From an uncultured Phascolarctobacterium sp. (GTDB lineage: Bacteria; Bacillota; Negativicutes; Acidaminococcales; Acidaminococcaceae), in NCBI GenBank assembly GCA_900757795.1, contig CAAEPE010000055.1, positions 1-26,635 of the forward strand: a DNA stretch of 26,635 nucleotides, written 5' to 3'. Numbering within the stretch: the stretch's first letter is position 1; each line of letters begins with the position of its first letter. Under the pieces are notes generated by a model. That model ran no database searches. It had not been told where the DNA came from and saw only the letters and a list, made by a program, of their open reading frames with translations. The position numbers and the translations under genes are program-made. Shown here one piece after another: positions 14,668-21,809 of the stretch.

Positions 14668-15867
14668 ATGGCGTTTGTAAACGAAAACTATTGTAATCTT
14701 AAAGAAAGCTATCTTTTTGCCGATATTGCTCATAAGGTGAGCGCTTATGCTGCGGCGCATCCTGACAAAAAAATTATCCGTTTAGGCATTGGCGACGTAA
14801 CCCGTCCCTTGGCGCCCAGCGTAGTAGAAGCTATGACTAAAGCCGTAGCCGAAATGGGCGTACAGGAAACCTTCCGCGGCTATGGTCCGGAGCAGGGCTA
14901 TGATTTTCTGCACGAAGCTTTGGTAAAATATTATGCTGCTTTCGGCGTAAAATTGGATAGCGACGAAATTTTTATTAGCGACGGCGCTAAGAGCGACTGC
15001 GGCAATATTACTGATATTTTTAGCAATGCCAATACTATTCTTGTTCCAGACCCGGTTTATCCAGTGTATTTGGATACCAATATTATGTGCGGCCGCAAAA
15101 TTATTTTCATGGAAGGCGGCCCGGAAAACGATTTCCTGCCCATGCCTGACGAAAATGTTAAGGCTGACGTAATTTATCTGTGCTCTCCCAATAATCCTAC
15201 CGGTGCTGCATATACCAAAGAGCAGCTGGAAAAATGGGTTGCTTATGCTCTGAAAAATGACGCGGTTATTTTGTATGATGCGGCTTATGAAGCATTTGTT
15301 GCCGACCCTGCTATTCCGCGCAGCATTTTTGTTATCGAGGATGCAAAAAAATGCGCTATTGAGCTGTGCTCCATGTCCAAAACCTGCGGCTTCACCGGTA
15401 CTCGCTGCGGTTACACCGTTGTGCCCAAGGCTTTGGTGCGCAAAACTCAGGATGGCAGAGAATTGGAGCTCAACAAAATGTGGCTGCGCCGTCAAACCAC
15501 TAAATTCAACGGCGTGCCCTACATTGTGCAACGCGGAGCCGAGACTGCTTACAGTCCCGTAGGCGTTAAGGAATGCCGCGAAAACATTGCTTATTATCAA
15601 GAAAACGCCCGCATTATGATGGCCGGCTTTGATAAAATCGGCGTAAAATATTATGGCGGCGTACATTCTCCGTACATTTGGCTGCAATGCCCCAACGGCA
15701 TGACCTCTTGGGAATTTTTTGACTTCTTGCTCGAAAAATTACAGATTGTCGGTACTCCCGGCGCAGGCTTTGGCTCCAAGGGTGAAGGCTATTTCCGCCT
15801 GACTGCTTTTGGCAGCCGTGAAAATACCATTGAAGCCATGGAACGCATTGTCAATGGTTTGAAATAA
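14668..15867 (+). CDS. dapL: LL-diaminopimelate aminotransferase DapL
   Basis: PLP enzyme that converts tetrahydrodipicolinate directly to LL-diaminopimelate with glutamate, bypassing the acyl-intermediate routes. The 399-residue fold-type I aminotransferase shows IRLGIGDVTRPL near residue 31, ETFRGYGPEQGYDFL near 67, LVPDPVYPVYLDTN near 128, YLCSPNNPTGA near 170, and the PLP lysine Lys238 in SMSKTCGFTGTRCGYT. These are DapL-specific, not general aspartate aminotransferase, motifs. Length is close to the family's 400-410. A GGGGG stretch about 11 nt upstream is an unusual ribosome site. With dapF it completes the aminotransferase variant of lysine/DAP synthesis. Confidence 0.95.
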   Translation: MAFVNENYCNLKESYLFADIAHKVSAYAAAHPDKKIIRLGIGDVTRPLAPSVVEAMTKAVAEMGVQETFRGYGPEQGYDFLHEALVKYYAAFGVKLDSDEIFISDGAKSDCGNITDIFSNANTILVPDPVYPVYLDTNIMCGRKIIFMEGGPENDFLPMPDENVKADVIYLCSPNNPTGAAYTKEQLEKWVAYALKNDAVILYDAAYEAFVADPAIPRSIFVIEDAKKCAIELCSMSKTCGFTGTRCGYTVVPKALVRKTQDGRELELNKMWLRRQTTKFNGVPYIVQRGAETAYSPVGVKECRENIAYYQENARIMMAGFDKIGVKYYGGVHSPYIWLQCPNGMTSWEFFDFLLEKLQIVGTPGAGFGSKGEGYFRLTAFGSRENTIEAMERIVNGLK

Positions 15868-15890
15868 GCAAAATAATTATCATAACTAAA

Positions 15891-15938
15891 AAAGCCGTAC
15901 TATCTAGGATAAAGCTAGATAGTACGGCTTTAGTTTTA
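15891..15938. terminator. bidirectional terminator between dapL and cbiO
   Basis: Perfect 17-bp stem (15891-15907 with 15915-15931), 7-nt loop. On the plus strand AGTTTTATTTT follows; on the minus strand a TTTTTTA tract follows. It serves the convergent dapL and cbi units. Confidence 0.93.
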
Positions 15939-15991
15939 TTTTGCGGTTTTAAATTTTGCTTTTGCTTTATGGATTTTGTTCTTAACTTCGC

Positions 15992-16058
15992 TTATAGATT
16001 TTGACATCTGCTCAGAGAAAGGGGCAGCTCTAAACCGTTATCCTCCAGCAGCTTGCGA
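15992..16058 (-). pseudogene. orphaned C-terminal tail of cbiO after a 1-nt frameshift
   Basis: If one T is removed from the CTTG at minus-strand 16070-16067, the cbiO frame runs on past its present stop to a TAA at 15992-15994. That adds a tail containing SNRKLLEDNGLELPLSL. This segment has the form of the normal CbiO C-terminus (family tails often read ELLxxxGLELPLSL), so it is almost surely former coding sequence. It is now out of frame and untranslated as part of CbiO, unless ribosomal or transcriptional slippage restores it or the base is a sequencing error. Confidence 0.8.
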
Positions 16059-16077
16059 TTAGAAAGCAAGCTGCTGG
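16045..16077. repeat. perfect 12-bp inverted repeat over the cbiO frameshift
   Basis: CCAGCAGCTTGC (16045-16056) and GCAAGCTGCTGG (16066-16077) are exact reverse complements around a 9-nt loop that contains the present cbiO stop codon. The extra base causing the frameshift is one of the A pair at 16068-16069. Without it the repeat would be imperfect. Confidence 0.9.
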
Positions 16078-16736
16078 GTTGGACCGTCAGCGATAATGCG
16101 TCCGTCGGCTAAAATAATGGTGCGTTTGCAAGTGTCCAGCACTAAATCTAAATCGTGAGTAGCGATAATTTTTAAATGCTCAAAGGAATTGAGCAGCTTG
16201 ATAAGCCGGCGGCGGTTGCGGGGGTCAAGAGCAATGGAAGGCTCGTCCATAAGAATAATATCCGGCGTTAAGGATAAAATTGTCGCCAGCGAAACGAGCT
16301 TTTTTTCGCCGCCGGACATTTTAAAAATCTGCTTATCACGCAGCTGGGGAATGCCAACCATGTTTAAAGCCTGCGTTACGCGCCTTTCAACCTCTGCTTC
16401 AGGCAGACCGTAATTTCTGGGGGCAAAGGCAATATCTTCGTAGGCAGTAGACATAAACAGCTGACTGTCGGAATCTTGAAAAACATAGCCAATTTTTTCG
16501 CGAACCAATGGTAGTGTTTTTGCTTCCACAGGAATTTCTTCCACCCGGATATGGCCGCTGAAATTTAGGTGCAGGCCAACTAAAAGCTTCAGCAGCGTTG
16601 ATTTGCCTACGCCGTTGGCGCCGATAATGCCAATGGCTTCGTGCTCAGCAGCATGCAGCGTAATGTTTTGCAAAATTGGCTGCTGCTCTTCATAAGCAAA
16701 GGAAAGATTTTGAATGTCAATATGAATATGGCTCAT
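16059..16736 (-). CDS. cbiO: ECF transporter ATPase CbiO (frameshifted 3' end)
   Basis: Cytoplasmic ATPase that powers cobalt or nickel import with CbiM and CbiQ. The 225-residue product has Walker A GANGVGKS at 39-46, Q-loop VFQDSDSQLF near 85-94, signature SGGEKK at 141-146, Walker B ILMDEP ending near 166, D-loop ALDP near 169 and switch His194 in ATHD. All catalytic elements are intact. The C-terminus ends abruptly QQLAF and lacks about 25 residues compared with the frame-restored version (about 247). The core ATPase could still work, because the missing part is only the terminal helix and tail. ATG 16736 overlaps the cbiQ stop as ATGA. Confidence 0.9.
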   Translation of the reverse strand: MSHIHIDIQNLSFAYEEQQPILQNITLHAAEHEAIGIIGANGVGKSTLLKLLVGLHLNFSGHIRVEEIPVEAKTLPLVREKIGYVFQDSDSQLFMSTAYEDIAFAPRNYGLPEAEVERRVTQALNMVGIPQLRDKQIFKMSGGEKKLVSLATILSLTPDIILMDEPSIALDPRNRRRLIKLLNSFEHLKIIATHDLDLVLDTCKRTIILADGRIIADGPTQQLAF

Positions 16737-17545
16737 AAAACTTTTCCTCCTAAAAGCTTAGTATAGAGCAGGCTCCACGGCAGTAACCGCAAGAGGAGCA
16801 GCAGCAAACACATGCTCAAAAGATAGCGCCAATCCTTTTTGCTCCAAGCAGCAAAAGTCCCGCCGTAATAAAATTCGCCGTGATAACCGCGCAGCAGCAT
16901 ACTGTCGTAAAGAGCGTTGGCGCGGTCGATACTGCGCAGCAAAAGCTGCCCCGCCAGCGTACCCCAGGCTTTGAAATGGATTCCCTTTTGCTTGGGGGCG
17001 CGCAGGGCGTAAGCTTGCGAGATGGTTTCGGCCTGCTCCAAAAGCAGCGTGAGATAGCGATAGGTAAGCAAAAATTGTGTTACTAATATTTTTGGCAAAT
17101 GCAAAAGCCGCAGCGCGTAGCAGATTTGCTCAATGGTAGTGGTGGCAATCAATAAATACGACGACATTACTGCAAAAATTCCCTTGAGCATCAGCGTAAT
17201 GAAAGAAATCCAACCAGCGTTAATTGTCCAGCCGCCCACAAAAAAATTATGGCTGTCAAAAAAGGGATTGGCCAGTCCTACCATGCTGACCAAAGGCAAA
17301 ATCAAACGCAGCCGCCATAATCCTTCTTTGAAAGACAGTTGGCTTAGGTGAAAGCCAATAAAAAGGTAAATGCTCATGCCGGCAAGGGCAAAGATTTGAT
17401 ACTTACCGAAGGACATGAGCATAGCGATATACATTATCGTCAGCAGCAGCTTGGCCAGCGGATGCAATTTGTGCATGACGCTGGAGCCGTGTGCTGAAGT
17501 ATTAAGCTGAGTAATTTCCTGAAGAGCGCTGTTTAAATTTTTCAT
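16733..17545 (-). CDS. cbiQ: ECF transporter T-component CbiQ
   Basis: Membrane scaffold that couples the CbiO ATPase to the substrate-binding CbiM. The 270-residue protein has an N-terminal HPLAKLL motif near residue 27, several membrane segments, and the cytoplasmic coupling helices: QAYALRAPK near residue 178 and DRANALYDSMLLRGYHGEF near 208, the second Ala-Arg-Gly-like motif of EcfT/CbiQ. The first motif is LRAPK, not ARG, a small departure. It overlaps both neighbours by 4 nt (ATGA), giving tight coupling of cbiM, cbiQ and cbiO. Confidence 0.92.
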   Translation of the reverse strand: MKNLNSALQEITQLNTSAHGSSVMHKLHPLAKLLLTIMYIAMLMSFGKYQIFALAGMSIYLFIGFHLSQLSFKEGLWRLRLILPLVSMVGLANPFFDSHNFFVGGWTINAGWISFITLMLKGIFAVMSSYLLIATTTIEQICYALRLLHLPKILVTQFLLTYRYLTLLLEQAETISQAYALRAPKQKGIHFKAWGTLAGQLLLRSIDRANALYDSMLLRGYHGEFYYGGTFAAWSKKDWRYLLSMCLLLLLLRLLPWSLLYTKLLGGKVL

Positions 17546-18531
17546 GCCGTTTTATGCTTGAAAAAATTGAAAGCGTAGCAGCAAGCCATGCACACCAGTA
17601 ATACCAAGGCGCTGCCTGCAAGACCGGAAAAAACAGTGCCCCAAACGGATTCGGAGTTGGGAAAAGCGTAATCGGGCAAAAGGGAAGTGATTTCTTGGAT
17701 ATGCGCTGCCAAAGCGTGCAGGGCGCCGCTGCTTTCTAATTCCGCAGAACCGGTAACTTGTTCCAAGGACCATTCCAAGCCGTCAGGATATTCAGAAGCG
17801 GCTAAGGATAAAACGCCTGCTGCCAAAGCTGCGGCAGAGCCTAAAAAGGCTAAAGTTTTTTGGAAGCTCAGACTGCCGTCGGTTGAAGAAGCTGCGCCAG
17901 CCAAAAGCTCCGGACGTGCCTGATAAACAAACAGCAGCACGGTGGAGATAATCAAGCCCTCCACAGTACCTATAGCGAGATGGATGCTCTGCATGGTGAA
18001 AGCAAAAACGTTAAAGGGCAGCTCGGAAATGCCGGAAGCGGTGGTTTCTAAAACAACGCTGAAAGCGCCCATCTGCAAGGTAATGATAGAACCTAAAACA
18101 GAAGCTAAAATAATTCTTGCTTTGCTAATTTTGCTGCTGATAATCGGCTGCCAAATCAAAAGTCCGCCCACAAAGCAGCCGTAAAAAGCCATGTTCCAAA
18201 TGTTGGCGCCCAATGCCAGCAGACCGCCGTCGGCAAACAGCAGACATTGAATTGTTAAAATACCAATCATCGTCAAAAATGCGGCGTAAGGGCCTAAAAG
18301 CGCCGCCAACAGCAAGCCGCCGCAAAGATGGCCGCTGGAGCCGGTGCCGGGAATGGTAAAGTTGAGCATTTGCGTAGCAAAAACAAAAGCGCCCATCACG
18401 CCCATGAGGGGAATTTTGCGGGGATTATTTTCTTCCCGCACCTTTTTTATGGAATAAGCCGCTGCTGCGGCGCTGGCAGCGTACATAGTTGCTGCCACAG
18501 CAGGATTTATTAAAGCGTCTGCCATGTGCAT
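17542..18531 (-). CDS. cbiM: Co/Ni-binding ECF S-component CbiM fused to a PDGLE domain
   Basis: Substrate-binding membrane protein of a cobalt or nickel ECF importer. The 329-residue protein starts MHMADALI; in this family His2 and the N-terminus coordinate the metal. GTGSSGHLCGG near residue 60 contains another ligand histidine. Residues 1 to about 205 form the CbiM/NikM part. After a linker, SEYPDGLEWS near residue 252 and a final membrane helix form a PDGLE (CbiN/NikN-like) domain. The stand-alone cbiN is therefore not needed. The N-terminal fusion favours a NikMN-like nickel system, but cobalt cannot be excluded. AGGAGG lies ahead of ATG 18531. Confidence 0.92.
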   Translation of the reverse strand: MHMADALINPAVAATMYAASAAAAAYSIKKVREENNPRKIPLMGVMGAFVFATQMLNFTIPGTGSSGHLCGGLLLAALLGPYAAFLTMIGILTIQCLLFADGGLLALGANIWNMAFYGCFVGGLLIWQPIISSKISKARIILASVLGSIITLQMGAFSVVLETTASGISELPFNVFAFTMQSIHLAIGTVEGLIISTVLLFVYQARPELLAGAASSTDGSLSFQKTLAFLGSAAALAAGVLSLAASEYPDGLEWSLEQVTGSAELESSGALHALAAHIQEITSLLPDYAFPNSESVWGTVFSGLAGSALVLLVCMACCYAFNFFKHKTA

Positions 18532-18585
18532 AATGAATTGCCTCCTAAAAATTGCTTGCGCAAAATAATTTCTTAGCGTTATTTT

Positions 18586-18616
18586 ATTATAACATGTGAA
18601 GTGCGCTCTAAGTCAA
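18586..18616 (-). promoter_or_regulatory. cbiM promoter
   Basis: Minus strand: -35 TTGACT (18616-18611) and extended -10 TGTTATAAT ending at 18586, 19-bp spacer. The leader to the cbiM start is about 50 nt, too short for a cobalamin riboswitch, and none is recognisable. Confidence 0.65.
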
Positions 18617-18635
18617 TTAAGACGAAAAAATTTTA

Positions 18636-18650
18636 TGATAATTGTTAGCA
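18636..18650. promoter_or_regulatory. Fur-family-like box between divergent promoters
   Basis: TGATAAT-T-GTTAGCA matches the 7-1-7 Fur-type dyad TGATAATnATTATCA at 13 of the 15 positions, counting the free central base. It lies between the cbiM promoter and that of the small secreted protein. A metal regulator (Fur, Zur or Nur type) is plausible next to a metal importer, but AT-rich matches arise easily. Confidence 0.35.
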
Positions 18651-18660
18651 AAAACTTCAC

Positions 18661-18689
18661 TTGCACATAATTCGGGAAAGGCTTATAAT
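18661..18689 (+). promoter_or_regulatory. promoter of the small secreted protein gene
   Basis: -35 TTGCAC at 18661-18666, exact 17-bp spacer, -10 TATAAT at 18684-18689. It is divergent from the cbiM promoter. GTGAAGT (18596-18602) and ACTTCAC (18654-18660) form an inverted pair, one arm in each promoter region. Confidence 0.75.
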
Positions 18690-18753
18690 AATAAGCAGTT
18701 TTAGCTACAGTTTTCTGTTTTTAAAATTGAAGTTTTAAAGGAGGATATGTTAT

Positions 18754-19185
18754 ATGAAAAAAATATTCATGCTTTTAGTTATGGTTATGACTTTGGCGGT
18801 AAGTGCCGTATGCAGCGCTGCCGGCGGCAAGGTGCTGGACGCAGAAGAAGCGATTGTCGCTAAATTTATGGAAGGCAATAACTATAAAGCTGTCAGCTCC
18901 ATGATGACTGCCGAGATGCAAAAGGATTGGACAGAAAAAAATTATACCAATATGCACGAGCAGGTTGCAAAAAATTTTGGCAAGCTGACCACCAACCGCC
19001 TGCGCGTAATTGAAAAGCTGGACGACGCTGATATTTTGACCTACCAAATTATCGGCGAAAAAATTCCTTCTGCTCGCTTTGTGTACGTTTTTGTGCTGAA
19101 TGGCGAAAAACCTATGCTACGCGATTTTGAAATTTTGCTGCCCAGACCTAAGGAAGAAGCTCCCGCTAACGCAGCCGGAAAATAA
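18754..19185 (+). CDS. small secreted protein, DUF3887-like
   Basis: A 143-residue protein with a clear signal peptide: MKK, a hydrophobic stretch to about residue 20, and a likely cleavage after CSAA. Cys20 is not in a good lipobox, so a free exported protein is more likely than a lipoprotein. The mature part, with AEEAIVAKFMEGNNYKAVSS and a C-terminal beta-rich segment ending DFEILLP, resembles the DUF3887 / NTF2-like fold seen in small extracytoplasmic proteins. That match is from memory of the pattern and is tentative. No catalytic residues are evident. AAAGGAGG precedes ATG 18754. It stands alone, divergent from cbiM and convergent with trxA. Confidence 0.75.
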   Translation: MKKIFMLLVMVMTLAVSAVCSAAGGKVLDAEEAIVAKFMEGNNYKAVSSMMTAEMQKDWTEKNYTNMHEQVAKNFGKLTTNRLRVIEKLDDADILTYQIIGEKIPSARFVYVFVLNGEKPMLRDFEILLPRPKEEAPANAAGK

Positions 19186-19203
19186 AAATTAGAAATTAAA
19201 AAC

Positions 19204-19250
19204 GACCCTTAAAAGCTTAGCTGATAGCTAACTTTTAAGGGCCATTTTAT
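19204..19250. terminator. bidirectional terminator between the secreted protein gene and trxA
   Basis: A long stem, CCCTTAAAAG with CTTTTAAGGG plus inner TTAGCT/AGCTAA and one bulged C, with T-rich sequence on both sides. Confidence 0.9.
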
Positions 19251-19270
19251 TTTTACTTTTACTTCTCCTT

Positions 19271-19576
19271 TTACTCTACCAATTCTTCCAAGCCTGCTTT
19301 ACTGTGCAGGCCTACTGCGGTTTGAGCTAATTTGCCGTTCTTGAAAACCAGCAGGCTGGGAATGGACATAATAGCAAATTTTTCTGCCAGCTCATGATTT
19401 TCGTCCACATTTACTTTGCCTACTTTAATTTCAGGATGGTCATTAGCAAATGCTTCCAAAATAGGCGCCTGCATACGGCAGGGGCCGCACCAGCTTGCCC
19501 AAAAATCTACTAAAACAGTACCTTTTGCTTCTAAAACCTCGTGAGAAAAATTATTGGTGGTAAATTCTAATGCCAT
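19271..19576 (-). CDS. trxA: thioredoxin
   Basis: Cytoplasmic dithiol-disulfide carrier that reduces protein disulfides and enzymes such as ribonucleotide reductase or peroxiredoxins. The 101-residue protein has the redox motif WCGPC with Cys30 and Cys33, the preceding VDFWASW strand, and the cis-proline loop MSIPSLLVF near residue 71. It is close to the family's 100-108 residues. AAAGGAGTG lies before ATG 19576. It is the last gene of the minus-strand mscS-trxB-trxA group, 90 nt after trxB. That gap has a weak stem (GGCAGA/TCTGCC, 19639-19666) without a T-run, so transcription probably continues. Confidence 0.95.
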   Translation of the reverse strand: MALEFTTNNFSHEVLEAKGTVLVDFWASWCGPCRMQAPILEAFANDHPEIKVGKVNVDENHELAEKFAIMSIPSLLVFKNGKLAQTAVGLHSKAGLEELVE

Positions 19577-19666
19577 GTTGTTACACTCCTTTGTTATTGT
19601 TCTTTTATATTGATAAAATTGTTGTTCAATTATTTTTGGCAGACGCAGTTTAAATTTTAATCTGCC

Positions 19667-20554
19667 TTATTTGGTGCGAATAAATTTAATCGCTGCTAGG
19701 CCTGCCTTGGCACCGTCGTGAACAGCCTTAGCAACCTGCATAAGGCCGCCGGTGCAGTCGCCTGCTGCAAATAGTCCAGGGATATTTGTGGCTCCCTCTG
19801 TGTCGACGCTGATAAAACGGCCGTTAATTTGCGCGCCCAGCTTGCGGGCAATATCGGTGCTGTCCGCAGTGCCAATGGCGATAAACAAGCCGTCGGCTGC
19901 AAGGGTCGAGCCGTCTGTAAAGTGAATGGCTGCCAATTTATTTTCGCCGCTCACTTTTGCCAGCGGTGTAGAAATTGTATTAAAGCCTGCCGCTTTGGCT
20001 AGGGCTTCGTCGCTGCCGTTAGTAAGCACGGTGACTGAAGCTGCAACATGCTTTAAATATTCCGCTTCGTGCAGCGCGTAAGAACCGCTGCCTAAAACGG
20101 CGACATTTTTTTGGCGGAAGAAAAAGCCGTCGCAGACAGCGCAGTAGCTAATGCCTTTGCCTTCCAGTTCTGCTAATCCAGGTACCTTGAGCGTTATATT
20201 TTTAGTACCGGTAGCCAAAATTAGCACAGGTGCAGGCAAGGGTTCTGCGTGATTTTTGAGGGTCAGCATAAAGCTGTCAAAATATTCTGCGCCCAGCACC
20301 TCGTCCTGAATAATGGTAACGCCAAGGCTGTGCGCCTGCTCTAAGCCTTCGGCGTAAAGCTTGAGACCGCTGGCGGTGCTGCCGTAATAATTTTCAATTT
20401 TATGGGCCTTAGCCAAAGCGCCGGGACCATTTTCAATAATGGCGGTTTTAATGTTGGCGCGGGCTAAATACAGTGCTGCCGAAACACCGGCGGGGCCGCC
20501 GCCGATAATCACAGCCTGAAAATCCTTAGCGGCCATAGCTTTTACTTCAGTCAT
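19667..20554 (-). CDS. trxB: thioredoxin reductase-like flavoprotein with atypical pyridine-nucleotide site
   Basis: Flavin disulfide reductase, expected to reduce the neighbouring thioredoxin. In the 295-residue protein, FAD-binding GGGPAG is at 18-23, the redox pair CAVC is at 138-141 (usual form CATC), and the second FAD motif GLFAAGDCTGG is near residue 265. The pyridine-nucleotide loop keeps GSGSYA at 155-160. However, the HRRxxxR motif that binds the NADPH 2'-phosphate is replaced by LTNGSDEA at 177-184. The electron donor may therefore not be NADPH; NADH or ferredoxin are possibilities. ATG 20554 is chosen because AAAGGAG is 8 nt upstream; the in-frame TTG further up overlaps that site. 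Confidence 0.9.
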   Translation of the reverse strand: MTEVKAMAAKDFQAVIIGGGPAGVSAALYLARANIKTAIIENGPGALAKAHKIENYYGSTASGLKLYAEGLEQAHSLGVTIIQDEVLGAEYFDSFMLTLKNHAEPLPAPVLILATGTKNITLKVPGLAELEGKGISYCAVCDGFFFRQKNVAVLGSGSYALHEAEYLKHVAASVTVLTNGSDEALAKAAGFNTISTPLAKVSGENKLAAIHFTDGSTLAADGLFIAIGTADSTDIARKLGAQINGRFISVDTEGATNIPGLFAAGDCTGGLMQVAKAVHDGAKAGLAAIKFIRTK

Positions 20555-20584
20555 GAAAAAGACTCCTTTCAATTTTTGGAAAGC

Positions 20585-21673
20585 TTATTGCGCATTTTTT
20601 GCTGCGTTCTTTTCTTGAGCGTTAGTCAAAGGCGTTGCAAAATAAATACTTTGACTGGGAAAAGCGCAGCTTACGCCAACCTCTTCCATAAGAGACATAA
20701 TTTTTAAATTGATTTCCTGCAAAATATCCAGATATTCGTGTTGGTGAGCGGCGCGGGCGTAGCAAGTAACGCGCACGTCCAGACTACTATCATTATAAGT
20801 GACAAAATGTACGCGTACAAGATCTTCATAAATGCGCTCATTTTGGTCAAGATAATCTTTCAGCTTAGCAATAAAAGCTTCTATTTGCGCAGCAGTGCTG
20901 TCGTAGGTAAGTCCTAAAGTAAAATCAATGCGTCTTTTTTCACGCAGGGTAAAATTGGTGATGGGCGTATTGCTAAGCAGCGAGTTGGGAACATACACCA
21001 GCTCTTGCGTAAAGGTGCGAATACAGGTACTGCGGAAGGAAATACTTTCAACGATGCCTTCAATATTATTGGCCAGTACCCAATCACCGGCCTTAAAGGG
21101 CTTATCTAAAATAATAATCAGGCTGCCAAAAACGTTGGCTAAAGCATCCTTGGCGGCAAAGGCCACTGCTACGGAGCCGATGCTTAAAGACGCAAGAAAA
21201 CCGCTGATATCATAATTCCATTCTCGCGCTATGGTTACAAAGCAGAGTACCACGATAATCAAACGCAGAATTGTCGCAAAAATATTGGACAATGATTCTT
21301 CCGATTTAATGCCTGCCTTTTCCAAAATGTCCAGCATAATGCCGTGGGTAGTATCGCTGACATTATAGCAACCCCAAAAAAAGCAAAGGACAATGGTGCT
21401 GCGCAGGACGCGGTCTAAAAAAGTTACCCAGCCGCTGGTGTTGATAGGAGCAATATTGATAGCGGAGTAAACAGCAGCCACATAGAGTAGTAAATTTATG
21501 GGATGCGCGAAGGCTTCCAGTAACTCTTCGCCGTGTTTAAAAGAAATAACGTTAGTTAAGCGGTGCAGGAAGCGCAGTAAAAAATGTTTGTAAAAATAGC
21601 GAATAAAAGTAAAAAAGCAGAAGGCACCGATAGACGGATACCATGGCTGCAAAATTGATAAAATATCACTCAT
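20585..21673 (-). CDS. MscS-family mechanosensitive ion channel
   Basis: Membrane channel that opens under tension to release solutes on osmotic down-shock. The 362-residue protein has about four N-terminal membrane segments before the pore helix. The pore-lining helix and beta-domain start are clear: LASLSIGSVAVAFAAKDALA near residue 183, then NVFGSLIIILDKPFKAGDWV. VPNSLLSNTPITNF near 250 and a C-terminal alpha/beta vestibule follow. It is larger than E. coli MscS (286), as in YnaI/YbdG-like members. ATG 21673 is preferred, with AAAGGA 7 nt upstream. trxB follows after 30 nt in the same direction; the pairing has no obvious functional logic. Confidence 0.92.
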   Translation of the reverse strand: MSDILSILQPWYPSIGAFCFFTFIRYFYKHFLLRFLHRLTNVISFKHGEELLEAFAHPINLLLYVAAVYSAINIAPINTSGWVTFLDRVLRSTIVLCFFWGCYNVSDTTHGIMLDILEKAGIKSEESLSNIFATILRLIIVVLCFVTIAREWNYDISGFLASLSIGSVAVAFAAKDALANVFGSLIIILDKPFKAGDWVLANNIEGIVESISFRSTCIRTFTQELVYVPNSLLSNTPITNFTLREKRRIDFTLGLTYDSTAAQIEAFIAKLKDYLDQNERIYEDLVRVHFVTYNDSSLDVRVTCYARAAHQHEYLDILQEINLKIMSLMEEVGVSCAFPSQSIYFATPLTNAQEKNAAKNAQ

Positions 21674-21718
21674 CGGCAAATCCTTTCCTAAAAATATATT
21701 ACAGCAGATTCTTTAATC

Positions 21719-21747
21719 ATTTTAGCATTTTCCTTGACAATAAACAA
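21719..21747 (-). promoter_or_regulatory. promoter of mscS-trxB-trxA
   Basis: Minus strand: TTGTTT (21747-21742), 17-bp spacer, extended -10 TGCTAAAAT ending at 21719. It lies about 45 bp before the mscS start. Confidence 0.65.
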
Positions 21748-21771
21748 CGATTTTACAATTATTTCGAATTC

Positions 21772-21801
21772 TTGTGACATATTTTTGTCTTAGTGTATAA
21801 T
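21772..21801 (+). promoter_or_regulatory. promoter of the DUF456 gene group
   Basis: -35 TTGTGA at 21772-21777, 18-bp spacer, -10 TATAAT at 21796-21801. Two further TATAAT hexamers lie inside the tandem repeat that follows (21811 and 21882), so the real start site is uncertain. Confidence 0.5.
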
Positions 21802-21809
21802 CAAATGTG

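Noticed and set aside
14782..15687. 301-residue minus-strand open frame antisense to dapL
   Set aside because: It is a shadow of dapL codon bias: the plus strand encodes a full DapL with catalytic lysine, and the minus frame has no recognisable motif or ribosome site.
15936..16007. 23-residue lysine-rich minus-strand mini-ORF after cbiO
   Set aside because: Its start overlaps the former cbiO tail in another frame and there is no ribosome site. The frameshifted cbiO explains this stretch better.
18532..18753. Cobalamin riboswitch upstream of cbiM
   Set aside because: The cbiM leader is only about 50 nt and has no B12-box, so it is far too short.
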